A DNA stretch of 64,000 nt from Massilia glaciei. Its GTDB lineage: Bacteria > Pseudomonadota > Gammaproteobacteria > Burkholderiales > Burkholderiaceae_D. The notes under the pieces were generated by a model. That model was not told where the DNA came from and did no database searches. It worked only from the letters and a program-made list of their open reading frames with translations. The DNA lies in NCBI RefSeq assembly GCF_003011895.2, contig NZ_PXWF02000310.1:40366-104365 (forward strand). Direction: 5' to 3'. Made by a program: the position numbers and the translations under genes. Numbering within the stretch: position 1 is the first letter of the stretch; each line of letters opens with the position of its first letter. Of the stretch, positions 35,291-43,400 are shown piece after piece.

Positions 35291-36585
35291 AGCCAGTTTT
35301 GACACCGACAACGAGGGCGGCAACGAGGGCGGCGACGAGGGCGGCGATGCGGGCGGCAATGCGGGCGGCAACGAGGGCGGCAGTGAGGGCGGCGGCGGCG
35401 GCGACGACGGCGCTGCTGCTGTCGGCCTGCGGCGCCGAGCCGGCGCCGCGGCTCGAGGCGAGCGAGACGCTGGGCGCGCGCGCCTGGAGCGAGACGCTGG
35501 TGGTCGACGGCCATATCAAGGCCTCGGCCAACACCCCGCTGACGGTGCCCGGCAGTGGCTGGGAAAGCCGGATTTTGGTCGACATGGTCGCCGATGGCAG
35601 CGCCGTGCGCAAAGGCCAGGTGGTGGCCCGTTTCGACGCCCCGCAATCGCGCATGGAGCTAAGCCAGGCCGAAACCGAATTGCTGCGCAAGGCGCTCGGC
35701 GAGGAGGGCATCGCCATGGCCGCCGGCGTCAACCAGGTGGTGCTGGCCGCCGACAGCGCCAAGGTCGATGCGGACCTGGCCTTGAGCGAGCGCTACGCCA
35801 AGGTCGACCTGTCCGTGTTCGCCCGCAACAAGGTGCTCGACGCGCTGGCCGACATCGGCTACCTCTCGACCAAGCGCGGCTACCTTGGCTGGAAGAGCGG
35901 CCAGGTGGCCGCGCGCAGCGGCGCCGACAGCGCCGTGCTGCGCTCGCAGCGCGACAGCGTGATGCTCATGGCCGACCAGAAGCGCAAGAACCTGGCCGCG
36001 CTCGAACTGGTGGCGCCGCACGACGGCGTGTTCCTGCAGGCGGCCGACTGGGACGGCACCAAGGCTGAAATCGGCGCGAGCCAGCGCGTCGGCCAGGAAT
36101 TCGGCTCGCTGCCCGACCTTGACATGCTGGTGGCGCACTTCAGCGTGGCCGAGGGGCGCGCGTTCGGGCTCAAGGTCGGCTTGCCGGTGCGCGTGCGCCT
36201 GTTGGGCGTCGGCACCGAGATGTCGCTCAAGGTGACCCGGGTCGGCAGCACCGCCAGCGTCAAGTCGGGCGAGTCGCCCGTCAAGTACAGCGATTTCGAG
36301 GCCGCCATCGACAAGGCGACCGCGCTCAAGCTCGGCCTCAAGCCGGGCCAGGCCATGCGCGCGACGGTGCAGCTGGTCGACCAGGCGGGGGCGCTGACGG
36401 TGCCCAACATGGCGCTGGTGCAGGACGGTTCCGGCTTCGCCGTCTACACCGAGGAGCAGGGCAAGGCGGTCAGGCACAAGGTGGTGCTGGGCCTGCGCGG
36501 CCCGGTGCGCAGCGAGGTCAAGAGCGGCGTTGCCGCCGGCGCGCGCGTGTTGCTGCTGCCCGAGACAGAGGAGAAGAAATCGTGA
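35287..36585 (+). CDS. Lipoprotein periplasmic adaptor (HlyD/MacA-like)
   Basis: A 432-residue adaptor. The lipobox LLSAC (Cys48) marks it as lipid-anchored. The mature part has the lipoyl half SRILVDMVADGSAVRKGQVVARFD, a short hairpin region, the second half ALELVAPHDGVFLQ and barrel and proximal domains ending GVAAGARVLLLPE. The N-terminal region before the lipobox is unusually long (47 residues) because of a 12-bp tandem repeat coding RAAT/RAAM units; starts at ATG 35347 or 35359 would give a normal signal peptide. ATG 35287 overlaps the previous stop (ATGA) and is kept here. This is the third adaptor module in one operon. Confidence 0.82.
   Translation: MKPVLTPTTRAATRAATRAAMRAAMRAATRAAVRAAAAATTALLLSACGAEPAPRLEASETLGARAWSETLVVDGHIKASANTPLTVPGSGWESRILVDMVADGSAVRKGQVVARFDAPQSRMELSQAETELLRKALGEEGIAMAAGVNQVVLAADSAKVDADLALSERYAKVDLSVFARNKVLDALADIGYLSTKRGYLGWKSGQVAARSGADSAVLRSQRDSVMLMADQKRKNLAALELVAPHDGVFLQAADWDGTKAEIGASQRVGQEFGSLPDLDMLVAHFSVAEGRAFGLKVGLPVRVRLLGVGTEMSLKVTRVGSTASVKSGESPVKYSDFEAAIDKATALKLGLKPGQAMRATVQLVDQAGALTVPNMALVQDGSGFAVYTEEQGKAVRHKVVLGLRGPVRSEVKSGVAAGARVLLLPETEEKKS
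35311..35394 (+). repeat. 12-bp tandem repeat, seven copies, in the adaptor signal-peptide region
   Basis: Seven in-frame copies of ACGAGGGCGGCA-like units (variants with ATGCGG and GTGAGG) code for Thr/Met/Val-Arg-Ala-Ala repeats just before the lipobox. Being a multiple of three, copy changes would lengthen or shorten the n-region without a frameshift, and could create or remove ATG starts. Confidence 0.9.
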
Positions 36586-37817
36586 ACCGCGCCCTGATAC
36601 TGGAAGCCGTCACCGAACTGAAACGGCGCAAGCTGCGCACCGGCCTCACGCTGCTGGGCATGATCTTTGGCGTGGCCGCGATCGTGGCGATGCTGGCGGT
36701 GGGCGAGGGCAGCCGGCGCGAGGCGCTGCGGCTGGTGTCCGAACTGGGCCTCGACAACGTCATCGTCGAGAGCAAGGCGATGGACCCGGAGCGGCTCAAG
36801 GAGGTGCGCGTGCGCTCGCTCGGCCTGTCGGGCGCCGACGGCGACGCCGCCTTGTCGGTGGTGCCGGGCGCGGTTTCGGTCGCGCTCAAGAAGGAGATCA
36901 AGGTCGACTTGCTGGTCAGCGGCGAGAACGTGGTCGAGGGCCGCGCCTTCGCCGTCTCGCCCGGGTACGCCGAGCACGGCGCGCTGCGCACCACGGCCGG
37001 ACGCTGGTTCACCCCCGAGGACGGCGCCACGCTCGCGCCCGTGTGCGTGGTCGGCGCGCGCCTGGCCAAGAGCCTGTTCGGCGAGCTTGATGCGGTCGGC
37101 CAGCGCGTCAAGCTCAACCATGTCTGGCTCGAGGTGGTCGGGGTGCTGGCCAGCCGCTCGCCGGGCAAGGCCGACTTCGAGGGCGTCAAGCTAGGCCTCG
37201 ACGACGAGCGTCTGTTCGTGCCCTGGGAAAGCGGGCGCGCGCGCTTCGGTTTCAAGGTCATCGAGGACGAGGTCGACAGCCTGAGCGTGCGCCTCGACGG
37301 CAAGGCCTCGCCCGACAACGCCGCGCGCGTGCTGCAGCGGCTGATCAGCGAGCGCCACGCCGGCGCCGACGACACCAACCTGATCGTGCCGATGGGCCTG
37401 TACCGCCAGAACCAGCAGACCCAGCGCATCTTCACCATCGTCATGAGTTCGATCGCGGCCGTGTCGCTGCTGGTGGGCGGCATCGGCATCATGAACATCA
37501 TGCTCGCCAACGTGCTCGAGCGGCGGCGCGAGGTGGGCCTCAAACGCGCGCTCGGCGCGCGCCGGCGCGACGTCGTCGAGCAGTTCCTGGCCGAGGCGCT
37601 GGTGATCGCCGTCAGCGGCGCGCTGCTCGGGGTGGTGCTCGGCGCGGTCGCCGCCTACAGCATCGCCGCGCTGGCCGGTTGGTCGGTCGCCTGGTCGCCC
37701 CTGAGCTTGGCCGTGGCGGTGCTCTCGTGCGTGGGCGTGGGGCTGGCGTTCGGGGTGTTCCCGGCGCGCCAGGCGGCCGCGCTCGACCCGATCGCCGCGC
37801 TGCGCAGCGATGGCTAG
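36582..37817 (+). CDS. MacB/FtsX-type ABC permease
   Basis: A 411-residue permease from GTG 36582 (GTGA overlap with the preceding adaptor). It has one helix near residues 20-42 (RTGLTLLGMIFGVAAIVAML), a periplasmic core domain of about 210 residues, and three C-terminal helices starting SSIAAVSLLVGGIGIMNIMLANVLERRREVGLKRALGA, the typical MacB/FtsX signature. Unlike MacB itself, the ATPase is a separate protein. Mechanotransmission from the ATPase through the periplasm to the adaptors is the expected mode. The cargo is unknown. Its TAG stop is part of the left arm of an inverted-repeat element. Confidence 0.92.
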   Translation: MNRALILEAVTELKRRKLRTGLTLLGMIFGVAAIVAMLAVGEGSRREALRLVSELGLDNVIVESKAMDPERLKEVRVRSLGLSGADGDAALSVVPGAVSVALKKEIKVDLLVSGENVVEGRAFAVSPGYAEHGALRTTAGRWFTPEDGATLAPVCVVGARLAKSLFGELDAVGQRVKLNHVWLEVVGVLASRSPGKADFEGVKLGLDDERLFVPWESGRARFGFKVIEDEVDSLSVRLDGKASPDNAARVLQRLISERHAGADDTNLIVPMGLYRQNQQTQRIFTIVMSSIAAVSLLVGGIGIMNIMLANVLERRREVGLKRALGARRRDVVEQFLAEALVIAVSGALLGVVLGAVAAYSIAALAGWSVAWSPLSLAVAVLSCVGVGLAFGVFPARQAAALDPIAALRSDG

Positions 37818-37980
37818 GAGCCTGTCGGACTTAGGATCGTCGGCTGCAAAAAGTGCTGGACGGTCCATATTTCGCCGCTTTCTCGGCCAATAGCTCGCTA
37901 TTGGCACTGCGAAATCGTCAAAATCTGTCCTCGCCCGGCACTTTTTTCGCTTCGACTCCCTAAGTCCGACAGGCTCCTAG
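37814..37980. repeat. 167-bp element with 22-bp perfect terminal inverted repeats
   Basis: The arms 37814-37835 and 37959-37980 are exact inverted copies; the left one reads CTAGGAGCCTGTCGGACTTA and two more bases. Internally, imperfectly matched A/T-runs (GCAAAAAGTGC, GGCACTTTTTTCGC) add symmetry. There is no ORF. The permease's stop TAG at 37815-37817 belongs to the left arm. Related single arms form the tandem repeat at 12220-12275. It resembles a MITE or BIME-like palindromic element; no flanking target duplication is evident. Confidence 0.85.
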
Positions 37981-38014
37981 GGGCGCGCTCGCGCGTATCG
38001 TCAGCTCGTGCTGA

Positions 38015-38220
38015 CGTCATCCCCGCTGCCATCCACGTGATCCCCGCTGGCATCCACGTGATCCCCGCCGCCATCCACGTCATCCCCGCGAAAGCGGGGA
38101 CCCATGCTGAGCTTGCCTATACGCGGAGTTCAAACCTTCAGACCCGGGAACTGTGCGTCTAAATTTTTGGAAGGCGCATAACTGCATGCTCATCATGGGT
38201 CCCCGCTTTCGGGGGGGCGT
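38015..38220. repeat. 21-bp tandem units plus REP-like inverted repeat
   Basis: Three 21-bp units of the type CGTGATCCCCGCTGGCATCC (one more base each) at 38015-38077 lead into a REP-like core, ATCCCCGCGAAAGCGGGGAC at 38082-38101, followed by CCATGCTGAGC. An inverted, less perfect partner lies at 38188-38220. Another palindrome, GTCATTCCTGCC-AAT-GGCAGGAATGAC, sits at 38335-38361. With the neighbouring elements they fill the 735-bp gap 37818-38552, in which I find no credible gene. Confidence 0.85.
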
Positions 38221-38523
38221 TGATTTTGAATCGCAAGTTGGCAGCGATGCGACTTCTAAAGCGATGTAGTGACCAATTCAGCGCATCGCCATGTCAAGGT
38301 TTTTATCCCGGACAGCAGTGCACGTTCGCGGGAAGTCATTCCTGCCAATGGCAGGAATGACGTGGCTCTTTTTGCGGCCCCCGCAGCCATTGTCTCGTCT
38401 ATGCGCAGGACGCGCGCGAACACGCGTTCCCCGGCACCACCGACGCCGATATCGATACGTCCAAGGGAAGATAAATCTGCGCCAGAAGGCCGGCAACCGG
38501 GGCGAGCGCCCCGCGCAGCAGTA

Positions 38524-38555
38524 AACGCTCAAACGCTCAAACGCTCAAACGCTCA
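38524..38555 (-). repeat. 8-bp tandem repeat (four perfect copies) starting at the stop codon of the CDF gene
   Basis: On the minus strand the unit TGAGCGTT is repeated four times without change from 38555 down to 38524; its first three bases are the TGA stop of the CDF exporter. With a period of eight, the repeated TGAs fall in all three frames. Confidence 0.92.
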
Positions 38556-39464
38556 GGGCGCCTCCGGCTGCAAGGTCACATGGTCGATGCCATGGCGCGC
38601 CAGCAACATCGCCTTGACTTCGCGCAGCACCCGCGGCCACTGGTTCATGTCGCCGATCTCGAGGTGGCCGGTCAGGGCCGGCTGGCCCGGCGACATCTCC
38701 CACACATGCAGGTCGTGCACCGACACCACGCCTTCGATCAGGGCCAGGTCGGCGCCCACCTGCAGGTAGTCGATCTGGCGCGGCACGCCCTCCATCAGGA
38801 AGTGGTACGACTCGCGCAGGATTGCCACGGTCGATTTCAGGATGAGCAGCGAGACGAAGATCGACAGCAACGGGTCGATCTGCATCCAGCCGGTCAGGTG
38901 GATCACGGCGCCGGCCACCAGCGCCGCGATCGAGCCGAGCACGTCGCCCATCACATGCACCAGCGCGGCGCGCGTGTTCATGTTGTCGCTGTCCCTCGAC
39001 AGGACCCATGCGACCCCGAGGTTGATCGCCAGGCCGACCGCGGCGACCACGAACACGACCGCCCCTTGCACCGGCTCGGGCGTGCTGAAGCGGTGCAGCG
39101 CCTCGAACGCGATCCATGCCACCAGCAGCAGCATCGCCAGCGCGTTGACGAACGCGGCCAGCGCCTCGGCGCGGCCGAAGCCGAACGAGTGGCGCGCCGA
39201 GGGCCGGCGCTTGGCGATCAGTTGGGCCAGCAGCGCCAGGCCGAGCGCGGCGGCGTCGGTGACCATGTGGCCGGCGTCGGAGATCAGGGCCAGCGAATTG
39301 GAGACAAAGCCGGCCAGCACCTCGACCACGGCGAAGCATAGTGTCAGGCCGAGCGCCCATGCCAGCGTGGCCTTGCTGCGCTGCTCGCTGAAGTGGGCAT
39401 GCTTGGCGTCGCCCGCGTGGTGGGCGTGCAGGTGGGAGGAGGGGGACTGGTCTTTTGTTTGCAT
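38553..39464 (-). CDS. Cation diffusion facilitator (CDF) metal exporter, CzcD/ZitB-like
   Basis: A 303-residue CDF protein. A His-rich N-terminus (HLHAHHAGDAKHAH) precedes six membrane helices. Helix 2 carries LISDAGHMVTDAAAL and helix 5 HVMGDVLGSIAAL, the Asp/His tetrad that binds Zn2+ in CzcD/ZitB-type members. The C-terminal cytosolic domain ends near DHVTLQPEAP. It exports zinc, possibly cobalt or cadmium, in exchange for protons. ATG 39464 is used; a TTG at 39476 would add four residues. It is a single-gene unit. No metal-responsive regulator is adjacent. Confidence 0.92.
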   Translation of the reverse strand: MQTKDQSPSSHLHAHHAGDAKHAHFSEQRSKATLAWALGLTLCFAVVEVLAGFVSNSLALISDAGHMVTDAAALGLALLAQLIAKRRPSARHSFGFGRAEALAAFVNALAMLLLVAWIAFEALHRFSTPEPVQGAVVFVVAAVGLAINLGVAWVLSRDSDNMNTRAALVHVMGDVLGSIAALVAGAVIHLTGWMQIDPLLSIFVSLLILKSTVAILRESYHFLMEGVPRQIDYLQVGADLALIEGVVSVHDLHVWEMSPGQPALTGHLEIGDMNQWPRVLREVKAMLLARHGIDHVTLQPEAP

Positions 39465-39604
39465 CGGTGGCGTCAACTGTAAAGGATGCTGTTAGTGTAA
39501 TGGAAAGGGGTGGCCGGCCGCTCGCGGCGGCGCGTTTTTCGCGGGCCCGGCGCAAGACGCTTTTGCCAAAAAAAACTGGCTTGGAACTGTCTTGAAAAAA
39601 GCAC

Positions 39605-39633
39605 TTGTTTTTCTCGGAATGGCTCTCTATAAT
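39605..39633 (+). promoter_or_regulatory. Sigma-70 promoter of tRNA-Val
   Basis: TTGTTT (39605-39610), 17 bases, then a perfect TATAAT (39628-39633), ten bases before the mature tRNA 5' end. The position and match make this a confident housekeeping promoter. Confidence 0.8.
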
Positions 39634-39643
39634 GCTGGTCTTC

Positions 39644-39720
39644 GGGCGGTTAGTTCAGCTGGTTAGAATACTTGGTCGACATCCAAGGGGTCGGGGATTC
39701 GAATTCCTCACCGCCCACCA
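39644..39720 (+). tRNA. tRNA-Val (anticodon GAC)
   Basis: A 77-nt cloverleaf with encoded CCA. The acceptor GGGCGGT pairs with ACCGCCC, the D-arm contains AGTTCAGCTGGTTAGA, the anticodon stem CTTGG/CCAAG encloses TCGACAT with anticodon GAC, and the T-arm contains GGATTCGAATTCC. A run of eight Ts follows at 39724-39731 and may help termination. The thrS leader begins about 65 bases later. Confidence 0.95.
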
Positions 39721-39786
39721 GAATTTTTTTTAAGTGAAGTATCATAAGCAGTATAGAAGTCAAAAAGCAAGAGCGAGAAAGGCACC

Positions 39787-39834
39787 ATGGTTATGACACC
39801 GCGAACTACAACGGAGTTGTTCCAGCGACGCTAG
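39787..39834 (+). CDS. Putative threonine-rich leader peptide of the thrS operon
   Basis: A 15-codon ORF, MVMTPRTTTELFQRR, with four Thr codons (ACA, ACT, ACA, ACG), three of them consecutive. AAAGG lies four to five bases upstream of the ATG. It ends 32 bases before an intrinsic terminator, and thrS, the threonyl-tRNA synthetase gene, begins 144 bases after its stop. That is the classical layout of ribosome-mediated attenuation: stalling at Thr codons under low charged tRNA-Thr would favour readthrough. It is too short to be recognised as a gene by size, and the call is inferred from codon content and context. I know of no description of it. Confidence 0.6.
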   Translation: MVMTPRTTTELFQRR

Positions 39835-39866
39835 TCGAGGTGGATTCTTTTGCTCCAAGAAAAGAT

Positions 39867-39893
39867 AAACGCGGCTTAGCCCGCGTTTTTTTT
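39867..39893 (+). terminator. Leader terminator upstream of thrS (candidate attenuator)
   Basis: A perfect eight-base stem AAACGCGG / CCGCGTTT with loop CTTAGC leads into eight Ts (39886-39893). It lies between the Thr-rich leader ORF and thrS, so unconditional use would silence thrS. A competing pairing is possible between GGAG (39813-39816) and GCTCC near 39851, and CGAC/GTCG around 39826-39837 can form a small hairpin. Confidence 0.75.
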
Positions 39894-39978
39894 CGTCCGC
39901 ATTTTCGTAAATCACTTTGTAAATTATTCCGCAATTTAATTGTTGGTCCTATAGTTTGTCTTTGTTCAGGAGAACAGC

Positions 39979-41886
39979 ATGGTTTCAGTCCGCCTTCCCG
40001 ATGGTTCCGAGCGCCAATTCGACGGCCCAGTCACCGTAGCCCAGGTCGCCGCCAGCATCGGCGCCGGCCTGGCCAAGGCGGCGCTCGCCGGCAAGGTCGA
40101 CGGCAAGGTGGTCGACACCTCGCACCTGATCGAGCAAAACGCCGAACTGGCCATCATCACCGACAAGGACCCGGAGGGGCTCGACGTGATCCGCCATTCG
40201 ACGGCCCACTTGCTCGCCTACGCCGTCAAGGAACTGTTCCCCGAGGCGCAGGTCACGATCGGCCCCGTGATCGAAAACGGTTTCTTCTACGATTTTTCGT
40301 ACAAGCGCCCGTTCACGCCCGAAGATCTGGCCGCGATCGAAAAGAAAATGGCCGAGCTCGTCAAAAAGGACGAGAAGGTCACGCGCTCGGTCATGCCGCG
40401 CGACGAGGCGGTCGCCTATTTCAAGTCGATCGGCGAGCACTACAAGGCGGAGATCATCGCCTCGATCCCGGCCAACGAGGACGTGTCGCTGTACGCCGAG
40501 GGCGGCTTCACCGATCTGTGCCGCGGACCGCACGTGCCCAACACCGGCAAGCTCAAGGTCTTCAAGCTCATGAAGCTGGCCGGCGCCTATTGGCGCGGCG
40601 ACTCCAAGAACGAGATGCTGCAGCGCGTCTACGGCACCGCCTGGGCCAAGAAGGAAGACCAGGAACTGTACCTGCACAACCTCGAGGAGGCCGAAAAGCG
40701 CGACCACCGCAAGCTCGGCAAGCAGCTCGACTTCTTCCATTTCCAGGACGAGGCGCCGGGTCTGGTGTTCTGGCATCCGAAGGGCTGGTCGATCTGGCAG
40801 CAGGTCGAGCAATACATGCGCCACAAATACCAGGTCAACGGCTACCAGGAGGTGAAGGCGCCGCAGATCCTCGACCGCACGTTGTGGGAAAAAACGGGCC
40901 ACTGGGAAAACTACCGCGAGAACATGTTCTCGACGGACTCGGAAAACCGGTCCTACGCGCTCAAGCCGATGAATTGCCCCGGCCATGTGCAAATTTACAA
41001 CGCCGGCATGCGCAGCTACCGCGACCTGCCGGTGCGCTACGGCGAGTTCGGCCAGTGCCACCGCAACGAGCCCTCGGGCGCGCTGCACGGCATCATGCGC
41101 GTGCGCGGCTTCACCCAGGACGACGGCCACATCTTCTGCACCGAGGAGCAGATCGAGGGCGAGGTCACGGCCTTCCACGCGCAGGCGATGGAGGTGTATG
41201 GCGACTTTGGTTTCAGCAACATCGACGTCAAGCTGGCGCTGCGCCCGGACAACCGGATCGGCTCCGACGAGGTGTGGGATGTGGCCGAGGAGTCGCTGCG
41301 TTCGGCGCTGCGCGCCTGCGGCGTGAGCTGGACCGAGTTGCCGGGCGAGGGCGCGTTCTACGGTCCGAAGATCGAATACCACCTCAAGGACAGCCTTGGC
41401 CGTCCGTGGCAGGTCGGCACGATGCAGGTCGATTTTTCGATGCCGGGCCGGCTTGGCGCCGAGTACAAGGCCAGCGACGACACCAAGAAGGTGCCGGTCA
41501 TGCTGCACCGCGCGATCGTCGGCTCGCTCGAGCGCTTCATCGGCATCCTGATCGAGAACTGCGCCGGCGCCATGCCGCTCTGGCTCGCGCCGGTGCAACT
41601 TGCGGTGCTCAACATTTCGGACGCGCAAGCCCAATACGCAAAGGAATTGGCGGCCAAGTTGATCAAATCGGGGTTCCGCGTTCACCTCGATTTGCGGAAC
41701 GAGAAGATAACCTATAAAATACGCGAACATTCCGTCCAAAAACTGCCGTATATCCTCGTGATAGGCGACAAAGAGCGGGATGCCAACACTGTGGCCGTGC
41801 GAGCGCGGGGCAATATCGATCTGGGCGTCATGTCCGTCGATGCCTTAGTCGAACGTCTCAAACACGAGATCGACGCCAAAGCTTAA
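39979..41886 (+). CDS. thrS: Threonyl-tRNA synthetase
   Basis: A 635-residue class II synthetase of normal length. The TGS domain is at 1-62; the editing domain has [11 protein letters not shown] and the metal-binding C-region [12 protein letters not shown]; the catalytic core has motif 2 ([22 protein letters not shown]) and motif 3 ([19 protein letters not shown]); the anticodon-binding domain fills the C-terminus. The ATG has a strong AGGAGA site. It is the first large gene of the thrS-infC-rpmI-rplT-pheS-pheT-ihfA operon. A leader ORF and terminator upstream suggest control by attenuation rather than by the tRNA-mimic operator known from Escherichia coli. Confidence 0.97.
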   Translation: MVSVRLPDGSERQFDGPVTVAQVAASIGAGLAKAALAGKVDGKVVDTSHLIEQNAELAIITDKDPEGLDVIRHSTAHLLAYAVKELFPEAQVTIGPVIENGFFYDFSYKRPFTPEDLAAIEKKMAELVKKDEKVTRSVMPRDEAVAYFKSIGEHYKAEIIASIPANEDVSLYAEGGFTDLCRGPHVPNTGKLKVFKLMKLAGAYWRGDSKNEMLQRVYGTAWAKKEDQELYLHNLEEAEKRDHRKLGKQLDFFHFQDEAPGLVFWHPKGWSIWQQVEQYMRHKYQVNGYQEVKAPQILDRTLWEKTGHWENYRENMFSTDSENRSYALKPMNCPGHVQIYNAGMRSYRDLPVRYGEFGQCHRNEPSGALHGIMRVRGFTQDDGHIFCTEEQIEGEVTAFHAQAMEVYGDFGFSNIDVKLALRPDNRIGSDEVWDVAEESLRSALRACGVSWTELPGEGAFYGPKIEYHLKDSLGRPWQVGTMQVDFSMPGRLGAEYKASDDTKKVPVMLHRAIVGSLERFIGILIENCAGAMPLWLAPVQLAVLNISDAQAQYAKELAAKLIKSGFRVHLDLRNEKITYKIREHSVQKLPYILVIGDKERDANTVAVRARGNIDLGVMSVDALVERLKHEIDAKA

Positions 41887-41936
41887 CGAGGAAACTCGCA
41901 GCGCGGCTTATTCATCAGATATTAAAAGGAAACAAC

Positions 41937-42458
41937 ATAGCTACTGACAAGTCACATCGCATCAACGGCGAGATCACCGCCCCTGAAATGCGTCTATCCG
42001 GGGTCGAAAACGAGCCGCTCGGCATTGTGAGCCTGGCCGAAGCTTTCCGCCTGGCCGAAGAAGCGAACGTCGATCTGGTGGAAATCGCGCCGACCGCGCA
42101 GCCACCGGTTTGCCGTTTGATGGACTACGGCAAGTTCAAGTATTCGGAGCAGAAGAAGGCCCACGAAGCGAAGCTGAAGCAGAAGATCATCCTCGTCAAG
42201 GAAGTCAAATTCCGTCCGGGCACCGATGACGGCGACTACAACATCAAGTTGCGCAACCTGATCAAGTTCCTCGACGAGGGCGACAAAACCAAGATCACGC
42301 TGCGCTTCCGCGGCCGCGAGATGGCCCACCAGGACATCGGCTTCCGCATGCTCGAACGCCTCAAGGCCGATCTTGAGCCGTACGGCCAAGTCGAGCAGTT
42401 CCCGAAGATGGAAGGCCGCCAGATGATCATGATTCTGTCGCCAAAGAAGAAAAAGTAA
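41937..42458 (+). CDS. infC: Translation initiation factor IF-3 (start codon AUA)
   Basis: With ATA 41937 as start the product is 173 residues, the normal IF-3 length: N-terminal [20 protein letters not shown], linker rich in Lys, and C-terminal domain [24 protein letters not shown] to the Lys-rich end. AAAAGGA lies six bases upstream of this ATA. The first in-frame ATG is 41988, which would remove 17 conserved residues. Non-AUG starts (AUU, AUA, AUC) are known for infC and allow IF-3 to repress its own synthesis. It lies 50 bases after thrS. Confidence 0.93.
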   Translation: MATDKSHRINGEITAPEMRLSGVENEPLGIVSLAEAFRLAEEANVDLVEIAPTAQPPVCRLMDYGKFKYSEQKKAHEAKLKQKIILVKEVKFRPGTDDGDYNIKLRNLIKFLDEGDKTKITLRFRGREMAHQDIGFRMLERLKADLEPYGQVEQFPKMEGRQMIMILSPKKKK

Positions 42459-42471
42459 GAGCAGAAAGTCG

Positions 42472-42591
42472 AAAATGGGGTCAGAGTCGAATTGTTTGCA
42501 ATTGTTGCAAATAATTCGACTCTGGCCCCATTTTTTTTGCCCCATTTTTTTGCAATTGTTGCAAACAATTCGACTCTGCCCCTATTTTTTT
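42472..42591. repeat. Palindromic repeat with terminator-like tail in the infC-rpmI gap
   Basis: The arms 42473-42493 and 42513-42533 pair over 21 bases with one mismatch (AAATGGGGTCAGAGTCGAAT and its inverse) and are followed by eight Ts. A partial direct copy of the loop and right arm (TTGCAATTGTTGCAAACAAT, then CGACTCTGCCCC and seven Ts) follows at 42551-42591. It sits inside a normally compact essential operon and fills most of the 313-bp gap 42459-42771; the rest holds the rpmI leader. No gene is seen in the gap. It looks like a REP-type mobile palindrome. Confidence 0.85.
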
Positions 42592-42771
42592 GGTTCGCCG
42601 CTTGGGTGAACTGTGATAAAATCTGCGCTTCCTGTTTTTCTTAGCGGGAAATGTACGATGTGGCGGACTCGCATCCGCCGCAAACAAGTGAAAGCAGGCA
42701 TCTAAGTGCAGCAGTTTGTTGCCACCTGCAATCCTGTTAAATAATGGAGCTGTCTCAAGGACAGAACTGCT

Positions 42772-42969
42772 ATGCCTAAAATGAAGACCAAAAGCTCTGC
42801 GAAGAAACGTTTTCGCGTGCGTCCAGGTGGAACCGTCAAGTCGGGTCACGCTTTCAAGCGCCACATCCTGACCAAGAAGACCACCAAGAGCAAGCGCCAA
42901 TTGCGCGGGATCACCAATGTCGATGCAGCTGACGTCCGTTCCGTCATGCGCATGATGCCAACAGCCTAA
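42772..42969 (+). CDS. rpmI: 50S ribosomal protein L35
   Basis: A 65-residue basic protein: [20 protein letters not shown] at the start and [15 protein letters not shown] near residue 40, as in all bacterial L35. It is followed 20 bases later by rplT. The 180-base AT-richer leader upstream (42592-42771) may hold a promoter and an L20-binding translational operator as in other bacteria, but I cannot show either from sequence alone. Confidence 0.97.
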   Translation: MPKMKTKSSAKKRFRVRPGGTVKSGHAFKRHILTKKTTKSKRQLRGITNVDAADVRSVMRMMPTA

Positions 42970-42989
42970 CCTCATACCAAGGAGATACT

Positions 42990-43349
42990 ATGCCTAGAGT
43001 AAAACGTGGGGTTACAGCTCGTGCCCGTCATAAGAAAATTCTTGTACAAGCTAAAGGCTACCGTGGTCGCCGCAGCAAGGTATATCGCGTCGCCAAGCAA
43101 GCAGTCATGCGCGCCGGCCAATATGCCTACCGCGATCGCCGCAACAAGAAGCGCGTGTTCCGTCGCTTGTGGATCGCCCGTATCAACGCCGCTTCCCGTG
43201 AGCATGGCGTGACGTACAGCGTGTTCATGAACGGCCTGAAAAAAGCAGCGATCGAACTGGACCGTAAAGTCCTGGCCGACATGGCTGTGATGGACAAGCC
43301 GGCGTTCGCCGCCATTGTCGCCGCGGTAAAGGCAAAGATCGCCGCGTAA
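42990..43349 (+). CDS. rplT: 50S ribosomal protein L20
   Basis: A 119-residue L20: [18 protein letters not shown] at the N-terminus, then [29 protein letters not shown] and the globular end with [32 protein letters not shown] before the ATG is a strong ribosome binding site. L20 binds 23S rRNA early in assembly and in other bacteria represses the rpmI-rplT mRNA. A terminator-like hairpin follows before pheS. Confidence 0.97.
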   Translation: MPRVKRGVTARARHKKILVQAKGYRGRRSKVYRVAKQAVMRAGQYAYRDRRNKKRVFRRLWIARINAASREHGVTYSVFMNGLKKAAIELDRKVLADMAVMDKPAFAAIVAAVKAKIAA

Positions 43350-43400
43350 GCACGGTCATTGTTTGATTGCGAGCGCCGCCCCCGGGTGGCGCGAAAAGAG

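Noticed and set aside
25815..38220. CRISPR array suggested by spaced short repeats
   Set aside because: Repeats are palindromic pairs or direct tandems without regular unique spacers, and no cas genes are present.
38269..38769. A 166-codon frame across the repeat region and the end of the CDF gene
   Set aside because: It runs through palindromes and antisense to the CDF gene; no ribosome binding site or family resemblance.
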